This document shows, piece after piece, positions 1-8,665 of a DNA stretch of 64,000 bases (position 1 is the first letter of the stretch; each line of letters starts with the position of its first letter). Source of the stretch: Terriglobia bacterium (GTDB taxonomy: Bacteria > Acidobacteriota > Terriglobia > Terriglobales > Acidobacteriaceae). The position numbers and the translations under genes were made by a program. A model generated the notes under the pieces. The model was given only the letters and a program-made list of their open reading frames with translations. It had not been told where the DNA came from and did no database searches. The stretch covers positions 124,001 through 188,000 of the forward strand of contig JAIQFH010000002.1 in assembly GCA_020073385.1 (NCBI GenBank), given 5' to 3'.

Positions 1-1234
1 TACGAGGACAAAGCCGCCAATATAACGGTCATTCACCAAAATCGGCAGGTAGAGCGCCATACCGAGAGCAGGCAAGGCGATAAACAGCCACAATTCCCGC
101 AGACCGGCTACCCACAGACGTCCTCCTAACAAACCAAGGATCAGCACGCACAACACAAGTTCCGGACGCTTGCGGAGCAGCAGGTTGGCTTCGCCAGGGA
201 CGGTCGACTTCAGCACCTCGAACTGAGCTTTCAGATCAAAATGCAGCTTCAATCCCTCGTTCCAATACGTGGGGTCAGTCCACGGAGGATAGGTTCCCAC
301 CACCGGTCCGTCGAACTCGAATACAGGCGGAGATTTCAGCAGTTGCCGCGTCGGATGGACGGGCGTCCCGCTGCCCGGCTTCTCTCCCTGCCAGTTTCTG
401 GGTGAGGTTCGCGGAGACACAAACCATGCATAGTTGGTCCTGCCGGAGTCACCAAACGTGAAACGCCCCTTCTGCACAGAGAGCATCAAGATCAAGGGCG
501 CGCATATGCACCAGAAGATCAGCGCGGCAAGGCCGATGCCGCGCGTCCACCCCGGAGTGGATCGCCGCCAAAGATACGCTCCCACCAGAACCACTAGGCC
601 GAGCGGGAACATGACGGTTTTCGCCCAGTACGAAAGGCCAAGAACCGCGCCGATTAGTACGAACTGCACGAGCCTTGCCCCGGGTTCGAGGCGCAGCAGC
701 ATCGCCACCACAAGACAGAAACAGGCGACCACCAGAAGGTCTGGCCCGACGCTGTAAAGCGATTGCACCTCCAGCGCGATCCACCAGAATATTGAGTATT
801 CCAGCAGAACCAGAGCCCAATCCGGCAAGGCATTACCGATACCAATGGCGGATTCTCGCGAATGTGCCAGAAGCGTGAACAGACAGAAGGTAGCGGAATG
901 CCAGCAGGGCCACCAGGAAAATCCCGAAATTGACGGCGTGAACCAGGGGGAACTCCCACTTCATCGACGGCTTGAGAATCCCGCACACGTTGCCAACCAC
1001 CCACGGATACAGCGGACTCCACCAGGCATTCACTGCATGGGCCCAGTCGCGGTGAAAAAACGAATCGCCCAGATCCAGATACGACATGCCGTCGGGATTC
1101 ATCGCGTAACGGCTCATCCAGGCGTGCAGCAGCCCAAGCAGGACACTCGTCCCTAGAAGCGCCGCATCCAGGGACGACACGGAGACAAGCCGGAACTCGT
1201 TTTTCTCAGTCGTGGCGGTAGCATCCCGCTTCAT
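1..1234 (-). pseudogene. Polytopic membrane protein, glycosyltransferase-39-like, with internal frameshift (partial)
   Basis: The gene starts at ATG 1234 and reads 133 codons in one frame to a stop at 833. A second frame, open from about position 857 to the window edge without a stop, carries on directly: ALPDWALVLLEYSIFWW, then several hydrophobic segments, a soluble stretch rich in Pro/Thr around 300-420, and more membrane segments. Both parts look like one long multi-pass inner-membrane protein of the kind called mannosyltransferase or GT39-like in Acidobacteriota; the early MNPDGMSYLDLGD segment fits the acidic first loop of that type. The junction lies near 845-860, where one extra or two missing bases would fuse the frames. 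The left end lies outside the window. Whether it is a true pseudogene, a programmed shift or a sequencing error cannot be told. The family assignment is by general appearance only. Confidence 0.55.
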
Positions 1235-1715
1235 ACGTTGCTCCCGCGTCGCAGCCAGCTTGATAAGACTGGATTGCCATCCATTGCACAGTCGGTGGGA
1301 CAGCGACTCGCGCCATTTTTCGGAATCACCAAGCCTCCCTCTGAACGTCTCATCTTAGTCGCTGGCCCCTTATCACGGATGTCCTCGTCTCTTCCATGTG
1401 GCGATGTCGGCGACGCTTCCGACCTTTGGCAGCGATGCGGGAGGCACTCCCATACTCATATGGATACTCGCGCCGCTGTTGATCCCCTTGATGGTTGTGA
1501 TGGCCATAGTCTGCGGAATCAGGGGCGAGGATTGCTCGTGTTGAGAGAATGCCTACTCTCGAACATCGGCCCGCGTAGTTTCGCCTGTGCCTAATTGCCA
1601 GTGCTGACGATCCTCGTGACTTTTCGTAGTCACCTGTCGTGTTTCTCCCGCCGATTCCGTTACTAGACAGTAGAGGCATCAACTCAGCCTCAGGTGCCGA
1701 GAAGGAGATCTGACC
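1235..1715. other. Intergenic region, mostly empty
   Basis: About 480 bases between the divergent genes at 1234 and 1716. Longer frames on both strands here have no protein-like composition. The only item that stands out is a possible 46-codon membrane peptide at 1404-1544, listed separately. No tRNA, terminator or long repeat was seen. Confidence 0.5.
1404..1544 (+). CDS. Possible small single-pass membrane peptide
   Basis: A 46-codon frame begins ATG TCG GCG. It has a Gly/Thr-rich start, then an uninterrupted hydrophobic helix (PILIWILAPLLIPLMVVMAI, about residues 16-35) and a short tail ending GEDCSC with two cysteines. The strongly hydrophobic block within otherwise protein-unlike DNA is the only support. 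There is no good Shine-Dalgarno in front of it, so it could be chance. No family recognised. Confidence 0.25.
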   Translation: MSATLPTFGSDAGGTPILIWILAPLLIPLMVVMAIVCGIRGEDCSC

Positions 1716-2207
1716 ATGTCAAGTTTCGTCTATACAATCGCGCTAGCCTCGGGCAGTTCCAGGTTTGAGGGAATACCGGTCTACGGGTTTGCTCCAGTCG
1801 ACCAAGACCCCGGTAATGACAACTTCAGGGCAAAAAGTCCGCAGGATGTCAGGAACATTGTCTTCCAGGCAGCAGGCGCCCGAGGCCTGACCTTGGCAGT
1901 ACCCTACCCGGAGGTCTACAAGTACTTCAATCCAACGACTCAATACGAAACCCTGACGATATTCCCCAACGACAAGCCCGACGATCAATTCAACACCATC
2001 GGCGACACTTACACCTTCGATTCCATAGTCGTCGGCTCCAGCGCACCCATGGATTTTGGCACATTCAAAGTGTCGCCCAGGGAATTGCAGTGGGTCTACT
2101 CTTTCGGGGTGAAAAACCTGAAAAACAAATACGGAACCGATGTCCCGGGAGTGATCGCCATGGTCAGGCCATTCGCTGTGAAACTTGGCTTCGACCAACT
2201 GAGGTAG
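1716..2207 (+). CDS. Hypothetical protein
   Basis: 163 residues with ordinary soluble composition and no signal peptide or membrane segment. The start is well supported by a strong AGGAG a few bases upstream of ATG 1716 (gagaaggagatctgaccatg). The protein is rich in aromatic residues and in short Pro/Asp/Asn turns, which suggests a beta-rich fold. I do not recognise a family or catalytic motif. It stands alone: the upstream neighbour is divergent and the downstream one is convergent. Confidence 0.6.
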   Translation: MSSFVYTIALASGSSRFEGIPVYGFAPVDQDPGNDNFRAKSPQDVRNIVFQAAGARGLTLAVPYPEVYKYFNPTTQYETLTIFPNDKPDDQFNTIGDTYTFDSIVVGSSAPMDFGTFKVSPRELQWVYSFGVKNLKNKYGTDVPGVIAMVRPFAVKLGFDQLR

Positions 2208-2298
2208 TTCCCTCTGCTCGGTCTACAAAGTTCTTCGCAGGCCGAACGCTGGCGGCGGCGACTTTCGATTGACCTAGGGAGTAACTGGCAAAAGGGAA

Positions 2299-2775
2299 TT
2301 ATTCTTCGAACATCGGGACCTGCCGCTGATCCTCCGCGGCGCGGCGTTGCCGACGGGTGGTTCCGATCACGGCCAGCACGGTCAGTGATTCCAGCGCTGT
2401 GCGCGGAACGAAGATGCGCTGTGTGTTCGAGCGTTGGTCGGGAGGATTCACGAGATATCCCTCCGGCGTGCTCTGCAGCAAGTCGGCGGGCATTAAGCCT
2501 TCCAGCACTTCACTGTCTTTGAAGCGCAGGCGCACCCATAATCCCTCGGCACGTGGGCGGGAAGTGAACGTCTTGCGCGTGAGTGATTCTGCTTCTCCGA
2601 ATTCGCGAACGAAGTAGACACCCTTAATCTCGCGCAGATCGACCGAGATCACCGTCCCGGAGGTGTTCAGAACCTCCACCTTGCCCTCGCTGACGATTTG
2701 CGCCGGCGAAACATATCCCGAGACCGAGTCGCGGTCCATCTTCCGGACGATAACTTTCTTGTGCGTAGAAGGCAT
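2299..2775 (-). CDS. Conserved acidobacterial-type protein of unknown function
   Basis: The likely product has 158 residues starting MPSTHKKVIVRKMDRDSV. The frame stays open further upstream, but that extension has poor composition and crosses an inverted repeat, so I prefer ATG 2775. The protein shows alternating beta-strand character (SVSGYVSPA, GTVISVDLREIKGVYFVREF), a basic centre (LTRKTFTSRPRAEGLWVRLRF) and a conserved-looking NTQRIFVPRTALESL stretch before a charged end. I recall near-identical proteins across Terriglobia, annotated as hypothetical or DUF, but cannot name the family with certainty. The fold suggests a small binding barrel in the cytoplasm. There is no good Shine-Dalgarno; instead an inverted repeat begins 7 bases upstream of the start. 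Confidence 0.7.
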   Translation of the reverse strand: MPSTHKKVIVRKMDRDSVSGYVSPAQIVSEGKVEVLNTSGTVISVDLREIKGVYFVREFGEAESLTRKTFTSRPRAEGLWVRLRFKDSEVLEGLMPADLLQSTPEGYLVNPPDQRSNTQRIFVPRTALESLTVLAVIGTTRRQRRAAEDQRQVPMFEE

Positions 2776-2781
2776 GGCAAA

Positions 2782-2880
2782 GCAGGCGTCAGGCGTCGGC
2801 AAAACTGTTGCCGGGTGGCTCGGACTACAAAGCATCAGGTTGCCGCGATCCTCTACAAACTCGATTTTCCTGACGCCTGC
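2782..2880. repeat. Inverted repeat directly upstream of the 2775 start codon
   Basis: GCAGGCGTCAGG at 2782-2793 is perfectly inverted as CCTGACGCCTGC at 2869-2880, with a 75-base loop. The proximal arm is 7 bases from the ATG at 2775 (minus strand), so it would occupy the leader of that mRNA. The same CAGGCGTCAGGCGTCGG-like sequence recurs in part at 34664 and 57782, which points to a dispersed repeat. Confidence 0.6.
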
Positions 2881-3161
2881 ACCCCGATTCTCGCACTTTT
2901 CTCCCATAAACTCCCGGAATCCCTCTTGGCAGTAGCCAAAATATAAACGTTGTGTTATTTTCTTGAGTTTGCCGGAGAGATTCCATTCTGTATAAGTAGT
3001 TGGTAGTAGGCCACTTGCGTGCTGGTGGCTCAAGGTCGGATCGTGTCGCATGGCTCGACCTGTGGAAATATTGTGGAAATCTCGGCAAATCGGACCCTCC
3101 CCCTTGCGATTCGCGCTATCGAATCGCGTTGGCCAAGGGCCTGACAGCCGCTTGAAAGCCA

Positions 3162-4718
3162 ATGGCTGATTACATTTACACAATGGAACTCCGGCTGACC
3201 CCGGACCAACTAAAGGGCGTCGGCCTCGTGCAAGATGTAGCCCGCGCGGCGGGCATGAATCTTTACCTGACGGGCGGGGCCATCCGCGACATCATCAGCG
3301 GATTCACCATCCGCGACCTCGACTTCACCGTCCAGGGCAGTCCCCTCAAACTGCAGAAGGACTTCGAAAAGGCGGGCGCCAAGATTACCGCCGTCGAAGA
3401 GGACACCCGCACTATCTTTCTCGCCTTGCCCGGCAATGCCCGCGCCGAAGTCAGCATGGCGCGCACCGAGAAGTACGAGAAGACGGGTAAGCCTCCCCTC
3501 GTGATGCCGTCGACCATCCACGAGGATCTGCGCCGCCGCGACTTCACCGTCAATGCCATGGCCCTGTCTCTCAACGAGGGTTCGCGCGGGCTGCTGCTCG
3601 ATCCCTTCAACGGCGTGGCCGACATCGAAGCCAAGCTGATTCGTATTCTGCATAATTATGCATTCCTGGAAGACCCTTCGCGGCTGATTCGCGCTACCCG
3701 CTTTGCGGCGCGCTTCCACTGGCCATTGGAAGAGCGCACTCAGGCCCGATACGACGCCGCCAAAGAAGGGAAGTACATCGACCATATTCTGAAGTCTTCG
3801 ATTGGGCATGAGATCGGGGCACTAGCGCACGAAGACGATCCCCTGCACGTGGTGAAGATGCTCGAGAAAGAAGGCTGGCTCGAGATCCTGCACGACAAGT
3901 GGACGTCGGCAAAAGTCGACACCAACGGCATCACCGCGCTGATGAAGACGCGGCAGCAGATGGTCGATCTCGGCTACACGCCCGACGCTGGGCCGGCGGT
4001 AATGTATTTCCTGACCTCGCACTTCTCCGACAAGGACGTCAGTGATATTCAGAAGTTGATCCCGCGCGAGGACCTGGTCGAAGCCTGGCGCGACATCGAA
4101 GATCACGCCAAGGAATTGGCGAAGCGGTTGATGGGAAAAGAGGCGGCGACGCCTTCGCGAACCTGGCAACTACTGTCGTCGGCGCGTCCCGAGATGGTAC
4201 TGTTCCTCGCGGTCACGGCGAAGCAGCAATCCGTTGAGCAGAAGATCAAGAATTATCTGACCAAGTGGCGGCAGGTGCAGCAGAAGATTCCGTTGCCCGA
4301 GATGACAGAGTTGCTGATCACACCGCAGTTGCCGATCTATCCCAAGCTGGCACACGATGTGTTCATGCTGCTGCTCGATGGCAAGCTGCGCTCGCGCACC
4401 GAGACGCTGAAATTCCTGAAACCGTTTGCGCCGCCTCCACCGCCTCCGCCCCCGGCGCCGCGCCGAGGACGCGCGGCCAAACTCGCCGCACAGCCGACGG
4501 CTAAGCCGGGAGCGCCCCAGCCTGCTGCAAAGGGGGGGAAGAAGGGGAAAGTTGCGGCTGCGCCAGCGCCTCCGGCACCTGCGAAGCCTGAATCGAAAGT
4601 GCAGGAAAAAGCCAAGGCGGCGAAGCCGAAAGCTGCACCGCCGAAGGCCGCCGCTAAGCCGGCATCGAAATCCGCGAAGAAGCCCGCCGCGAAAAAACCT
4701 AAGCAGAAGCGGAAGTAG
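3162..4718 (+). CDS. cca: CCA tRNA nucleotidyltransferase / poly(A) polymerase family, with long basic C-terminal tail
   Basis: Class II nucleotidyltransferase that adds or repairs the 3' CCA end of tRNA in the cytoplasm. The head domain shows YLTGGAIRDIISG (residues 35-47), the metal-binding RDLDF (Asp52 and Asp54), the RRDFTVNAMAL motif (125-135) and the LEDPSRLIRATRFAARF block (about 169-185) of the CCA/PAP family. The neck and body follow to about residue 420. The last ~95 residues are an odd low-complexity tail: a poly-Pro run, then Ala/Pro/Lys-rich sequence resembling a histone H1-type tail. An internal start at ATG 3183 (MELRL) is possible and neither start has a clear Shine-Dalgarno. 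CCA-adding activity cannot be told from poly(A) polymerase activity on sequence alone. Confidence 0.9.
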   Translation: MADYIYTMELRLTPDQLKGVGLVQDVARAAGMNLYLTGGAIRDIISGFTIRDLDFTVQGSPLKLQKDFEKAGAKITAVEEDTRTIFLALPGNARAEVSMARTEKYEKTGKPPLVMPSTIHEDLRRRDFTVNAMALSLNEGSRGLLLDPFNGVADIEAKLIRILHNYAFLEDPSRLIRATRFAARFHWPLEERTQARYDAAKEGKYIDHILKSSIGHEIGALAHEDDPLHVVKMLEKEGWLEILHDKWTSAKVDTNGITALMKTRQQMVDLGYTPDAGPAVMYFLTSHFSDKDVSDIQKLIPREDLVEAWRDIEDHAKELAKRLMGKEAATPSRTWQLLSSARPEMVLFLAVTAKQQSVEQKIKNYLTKWRQVQQKIPLPEMTELLITPQLPIYPKLAHDVFMLLLDGKLRSRTETLKFLKPFAPPPPPPPPAPRRGRAAKLAAQPTAKPGAPQPAAKGGKKGKVAAAPAPPAPAKPESKVQEKAKAAKPKAAPPKAAAKPASKSAKKPAAKKPKQKRK

Positions 4719-4915
4719 ATCGCGCACGTGATCGCCGTTTGGCGCCGACGGCAAACGTCGTGGCGACGCGCGGAAACCGAAATCCAAGTGTGATCGCAAT
4801 CACGTTTTCCAGTGATGCAAGGCATCGTCTTTTCGTACCTCCCCGCACAGACTGAGATAGCAGAAGTCCGTGCCGCCTGGGCGGTGTTGAACGCACCCCA
4901 GGCCGGGGGTGCTGT

Positions 4916-5485
4916 ATGAGCGTAACCGTGATCACCATCATCATTGCCGTTCTCGTGCTGGCAGTCGCGCTTTTGGTCTTTCGCGCCGTCCCTGGAGTGC
5001 GCGCATACTTTAAATTTCGTGGCAAACGTCTGGTGACATGTCCCGAGACAAAGGAACCCGAAGCCGTGGACGTAGCCGCTGGCGAAGCGGCACTGGGAGC
5101 CTTCTTCAATGAGCCCACTCTCCGGCTGCAAGAGTGTTCCCGCTGGCCTGAGCGGCAGGACTGCGGCCAGGACTGCCTGTCGCAGATTGAAGCCGACCCG
5201 CAGAACTGCCTGGTGTGGAACATCGTGGCGAAGTGGTATGAAGGAAAAAACTGCGTATTCTGCCACAAACCGTTCGGGCCACTGCATCATCTCGATCACG
5301 CCCCCGCGCTGCTGGGCCCGGATTTCAAGACGTCGGAGTGGAAAGAGGTGAATCCGCAGGATCTGCCAAGAATCTTCTCTACATATCAGCCCGTCTGCTG
5401 GAATTGTCACGTCACCGAGACCTTCCGCCGCCTGCACCCCAAGCTGGTGACCGATCGTCCTCTCGAAGCGAAACGCGTCCGGTAG
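4916..5485 (+). CDS. Membrane-anchored Cys-rich protein with two CXXCH motifs
   Basis: 189 residues. One N-terminal membrane helix (about residues 3-23) is followed by a soluble domain with many cysteines: an early TCPET, CSRWPERQDCGQDC near the middle, CVFCHKPF, and CWNCH close to the end. Spacing and context (paired CXXC knuckles, VTETFRRLHPKLVTDRP end) suggest a zinc-ribbon-like metal site, and I recall similar proteins in Acidobacteriota. Two of the pairs nevertheless have the form CXXCH used for covalent heme c, so a membrane-bound c-type cytochrome cannot be excluded. The protein lies 197 bases after cca on the same strand. Function unknown. Confidence 0.65.
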   Translation: MSVTVITIIIAVLVLAVALLVFRAVPGVRAYFKFRGKRLVTCPETKEPEAVDVAAGEAALGAFFNEPTLRLQECSRWPERQDCGQDCLSQIEADPQNCLVWNIVAKWYEGKNCVFCHKPFGPLHHLDHAPALLGPDFKTSEWKEVNPQDLPRIFSTYQPVCWNCHVTETFRRLHPKLVTDRPLEAKRVR

Positions 5486-5883
5486 CCACGGCGGGACAAA
5501 AGACACGCAGAGAACATCGCAGGTCTCGTAAGCGCGGAGAAATTCCCTTCGCCAATCCTCCGCGGTCATCCCATACAGTTTCAAAGCCGAATTCCTGGCG
5601 GGCTGCGGAAAAATTCTCTTTCGCTCGGTCTTTGGGTAGGGCACGACTTCAGAGGTTGCGGAAAAACTCCTGAATGCCGGTGGTAACGTGGAAGAGCGGC
5701 GCTTTAGCGCCGCGTAAAGCCTCTTCAGTCGTTGCCACTAAGTCGTTGAGAATGAGACCGCGCTTTGAGCGTCTGAGTGCAGTCTTGCCCGTTCGGCGGC
5801 TTTTTCAGCAGCCTGCTGAGAGAGGGCTTCGGCAATCATGCATTTTCTTGGAAGCACCCCTGGCAGGACTTACGACCGAACTC
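5486..5883. other. Intergenic region between convergent genes, with a REP-like palindrome
   Basis: No convincing gene. The region separates two convergent genes and carries the palindrome at 5686-5719, listed separately. The rest shows no recognisable feature. Confidence 0.5.
5686..5719. repeat. REP-like palindrome, GAAGAGCGGCGCTTTAGCGC family
   Basis: GCGGCGCT (5696-5703), TT, AGCGCCGC (5706-5713) form a perfect 8-bp stem, preceded by GTGGAAGA and followed by GTAAAG. A near-identical unit occurs at about 36019-36050, and a related one (GTGGAAGAGCGGCGAGC) at 35984-36000. All lie in intergenic DNA. Confidence 0.7.
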
Positions 5884-6813
5884 TCATGGGTGTCGATGGA
5901 GTACGTGCGTCGCGATATCGGGCCAGTACTCGCGAAATACATTCGTTAGAGCATCGCGGCCCATCGCCCAGCCGAACCTCACAGCGAGCGCTCCGACGGT
6001 GCGGTCGGCCTTGGGGTAGTAGGTGGTGGAAATACCTTGCGCCATGGCGCGGCCGAAGACTTCCGAGGCGTTAAAGGTATTCTTCCCGTGGTAGTCCGGA
6101 GTAATCAGGATTCTCGTCGCAGCATAGACTCCCCGCTTCAGGAAGGGTCCCTCACCCTTCGCATAGTAGCGCTCGTCCTCATGCAGTACACTTGGCAGCG
6201 CAAAAATGACGAGATAATTGCCATCGGTTTTGTCCACAAAACCACGCCAGTAGTATCTGCCAAATCCGGCCACACCTTCGCCCAGTGCCGGATGCGCATC
6301 GCTCGTCTCGGCCAGCAGCGACGTGATCCCTACGAAGACGAAGGATGAGTAGTCGAAGCTGTTCTTGGTAGCAAGGACAAAAGCCTGCTTGGGTGTGGGC
6401 GGAGGAGGCATGGCGCCCGCGCTTACGGCGCGGAAGTTGGGCATCACTCCCAGAATCCTCTTAGGCTGTTGCTTGGAAGGGGCAACCGATTTGTTAGCGG
6501 TTTCGACGGCAGCGGCAATCGCGCCGGCAGAAGTGGGCGATTCTGTCATCGTTGCCGATGGCGTTTGTGGCGCAGTCGTTTGCGATGAAGAGTCTTGAGC
6601 TGCAGCGGGTGTGTCCGATGGTTTCTCTGCAGGCGCGCTGGGCGTCGTTGCTGGCTCCTGGGCTCGGCTCAACAGAGGCAGCATCCACACGAGCGCGACA
6701 AAGACAGCAGTGCTAATTGAAAACTTTGTAAACAAGAATCCCCCCGAAACAATCCTTCCCCATCTGAAATTGCGATTTGTGTCTATTGTACTGGTTCGAC
6801 CAGATGCCACCAC
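5884..6813 (-). CDS. Exported conserved protein of unknown function
   Basis: Up to 309 residues. A hydrophobic signal sequence ending LLSRAQE leads to a Pro/Ala/Thr/Ser-rich linker (to about residue 120), then a folded domain with many aromatic residues (SFDYSSFVFVGI, GRYYWRGFVDKTDGNYLV, DERYYAKGEG) that may associate with the outer membrane. ATG 6813 leaves a long polar stretch before the signal; TTG 6735, preceded by GGGGGA, gives a classical signal peptide and may be the real start. It is the last gene of the minus-strand block of metal-uptake genes, 20 bases behind the permease if ATG 6813 is used, so it may be cotranscribed. No family is recognised beyond resemblance to other acidobacterial exported proteins. 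Confidence 0.7.
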   Translation of the reverse strand: MVASGRTSTIDTNRNFRWGRIVSGGFLFTKFSISTAVFVALVWMLPLLSRAQEPATTPSAPAEKPSDTPAAAQDSSSQTTAPQTPSATMTESPTSAGAIAAAVETANKSVAPSKQQPKRILGVMPNFRAVSAGAMPPPPTPKQAFVLATKNSFDYSSFVFVGITSLLAETSDAHPALGEGVAGFGRYYWRGFVDKTDGNYLVIFALPSVLHEDERYYAKGEGPFLKRGVYAATRILITPDYHGKNTFNASEVFGRAMAQGISTTYYPKADRTVGALAVRFGWAMGRDALTNVFREYWPDIATHVLHRHP

Positions 6814-6833
6814 AGTCGTCGGTTCCGTCTCTC

Positions 6834-7721
6834 TCAGCGTTCCTGAACGACCCGGTCTTTAGGATTTTCAGCCGAAGCCGCGCCCGCCAACGCGCGTGCC
6901 TCCCGGCCGTGAAAGAACAGCAGGTGCACCAGGAACATGGCGATGAGCACCGCGCCAAAGGTGCAGACGATGGTCGCACCCGTAGGAAGGTCGAGTAGCA
7001 CGGAAAAGTACACTCCGAGCGCCGAAACCAAGGTACCCATGGTCCAGCCAATCGCGAGGCGTGGGCCCACCCGGTCGGCGAAGAGCATGGCTCCCACAGA
7101 CGGAACAATCAGATAACAGAAGACCAGCAACACGCCGGCGATCGCGACCGATGAGGTCACGACAAAGCCGAACGAAGCGTAGAAAAGAAAATCCCAGAAA
7201 CGGATACTGATGCCCTGCGCCTCAGCCTGTTCCGGATCGGTGGAGATCAAAAGAAATCTGCGGCGGAAAATGTAGTGAAAGACGCCCATCCCGCCGTAAA
7301 GCAGGGCGGTTTTCAGAACGTCATAGCGCGATACCGCCAGGATGTTGCCGACGAGCATGTCCTTGAGGTGTTCGGTTTCGCCGGTGGCCTTGCTCATGGC
7401 AAGGATCGCCGCCGCCGAGGCCACAGCGTACGCAATTCCGATGAACGCTTCCTGCGGGATATGTCCGCGGCGAGTCCGGGCGAATGCAAAGACCCCAGCG
7501 CCCACGAAGGTGAAGGCCAAGCTCAGCCAGTACGCGCCGAGTCCGTGCGGATCCATGCCGGCCAGAATCGCCACCGTCGCACCCAGTGCCGCAATCTGTG
7601 CCAGCGCAAGGTCCACAAAGATGACCCCGCGCTCTACCACATGCACGCCAAGATAGGCATGTATGCCAGTCAAAATCAGGCTGGCCATGAACGGCCACAG
7701 CAGAAATGGCAGAATCTCCAT
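6834..7721 (-). CDS. znuB: Metal ABC transporter permease, ZnuB/MntB type
   Basis: 295 residues with 8-9 hydrophobic helices, the usual size and topology of the ABC-3 family permeases that import Zn2+ or Mn2+ across the inner membrane. Family features include the early GVHVVERGVIFVDLALAQIA segment, the cytoplasmic EAQGISIRFWDFLFYASFGF block that contacts the ATPase, and VLLVFCYLIVPSVGA near the end. It lies 14 bases after the binding-protein gene on the same strand and plainly belongs with it. No ATPase gene is present in the block, so the ATPase must come from elsewhere if the system works. Metal specificity is inferred, not shown. Confidence 0.9.
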   Translation of the reverse strand: MEILPFLLWPFMASLILTGIHAYLGVHVVERGVIFVDLALAQIAALGATVAILAGMDPHGLGAYWLSLAFTFVGAGVFAFARTRRGHIPQEAFIGIAYAVASAAAILAMSKATGETEHLKDMLVGNILAVSRYDVLKTALLYGGMGVFHYIFRRRFLLISTDPEQAEAQGISIRFWDFLFYASFGFVVTSSVAIAGVLLVFCYLIVPSVGAMLFADRVGPRLAIGWTMGTLVSALGVYFSVLLDLPTGATIVCTFGAVLIAMFLVHLLFFHGREARALAGAASAENPKDRVVQER

Positions 7722-7735
7722 AGTCTTCCTTTTGC

Positions 7736-8656
7736 CTACTGGAATCCCTTCTTGATCAAGTCGATATCGTAATCGAAGAGCTCAAAGTAATTTGTCACCT
7801 GCTTCTCTCCTCCTACTGAGGGGAGATATACCAGTACTTTGGCTCCGGTTGCCGACCCAATACTGTTCGGCGTCTTCAAATCAAAGTAAGGCTCAACCAG
7901 AACCAGCCTGCAATTCTCGCGCTTCATCAGTCCGATCAGTTCGATGGTGTGACTCGGCGTTGGTGGAATACCGGGCCGCGGCTCCACATATCCGATCACA
8001 TCCAGGTGAAAGTGCCTGGCGAAGTTGGTGAAGGAATTGTGATAGGTCACAACTTTTCGCCCGCGATAGGGAGCCATCTCCGCGTCCCACTTCTGCTCAG
8101 CCGCAGTCAGGCGCTTGTCGAAATCCTGGAATCGCTCCTGAAAATAGGCTGAGTCCGCAGGATCGATTTCTCCCAACTTTCCCGCAATGCCCTTGGCCAC
8201 CCGGCGCCCGTTGTCAGGGTCGAGCCAATAATGCGGATTTCCCAGAGGGTGCACGTCGCCCATAGCGCGGGTAACGACGCCTTGGGGGATCTCCAGAATT
8301 TCCGCGAACTGTGACGCGTCGAGATATCCGGCCGCTCCCACCTGCACGCGTGGATTACCGCTTTGCGTGATCAGCGGCGGCAGCCAGCCAATCTCCAGCT
8401 GAAGCCCAACGACAATCAGCAAATCCGCCTGCCGCAGTTTCAGCAGGAAGCTAGGCTTGGCCTCGACAAAGTGCGGATCCTGATAGCCCTTCGCGATCGC
8501 TTCCACATTGATGCGGTCGCCACCCACTTCCTGTGCCAGCGCAGCCATGTCCGTCGTTGCCGTGACTACGTTGAGCTTTTTGGCCGAGGCCAGTGTCGGA
8601 AACAGCAGCACACCGGCTGCAATGAGACTCACGAAAAGACGTTTCCCTTTATGCAT
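7736..8656 (-). CDS. znuA: Metal ABC transporter substrate-binding protein, ZnuA-like
   Basis: 306 residues with an N-terminal signal (LFVSLIAAGVLLFPTLASA) and the cluster A-I fold of Zn/Mn-binding periplasmic proteins. Likely metal ligands are the His of DPHFVEAKP, the His residues around GDVHPLGNPHYWLDP, the His of FARHFHLD, and an acidic residue near the C-terminus. The His-rich loop seen in many ZnuA proteins is absent. The 9-14 base gaps to the upstream barrel gene and downstream permease indicate cotranscription. It would deliver periplasmic zinc or manganese to the 6834-7721 permease. Zinc is my preference because of the receptor and His-rich peptide upstream. Confidence 0.9.
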   Translation of the reverse strand: MHKGKRLFVSLIAAGVLLFPTLASAKKLNVVTATTDMAALAQEVGGDRINVEAIAKGYQDPHFVEAKPSFLLKLRQADLLIVVGLQLEIGWLPPLITQSGNPRVQVGAAGYLDASQFAEILEIPQGVVTRAMGDVHPLGNPHYWLDPDNGRRVAKGIAGKLGEIDPADSAYFQERFQDFDKRLTAAEQKWDAEMAPYRGRKVVTYHNSFTNFARHFHLDVIGYVEPRPGIPPTPSHTIELIGLMKRENCRLVLVEPYFDLKTPNSIGSATGAKVLVYLPSVGGEKQVTNYFELFDYDIDLIKKGFQ

Positions 8657-8665
8657 TCCAGTCTC

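Noticed and set aside
4170..5644. Long minus-strand frames opposite the CCA enzyme and the Cys-rich gene, including a 435-codon frame
   Set aside because: Arg/Pro/Ala-rich shadow of a GC-rich coding region. The plus strand has clear nucleotidyltransferase motifs.
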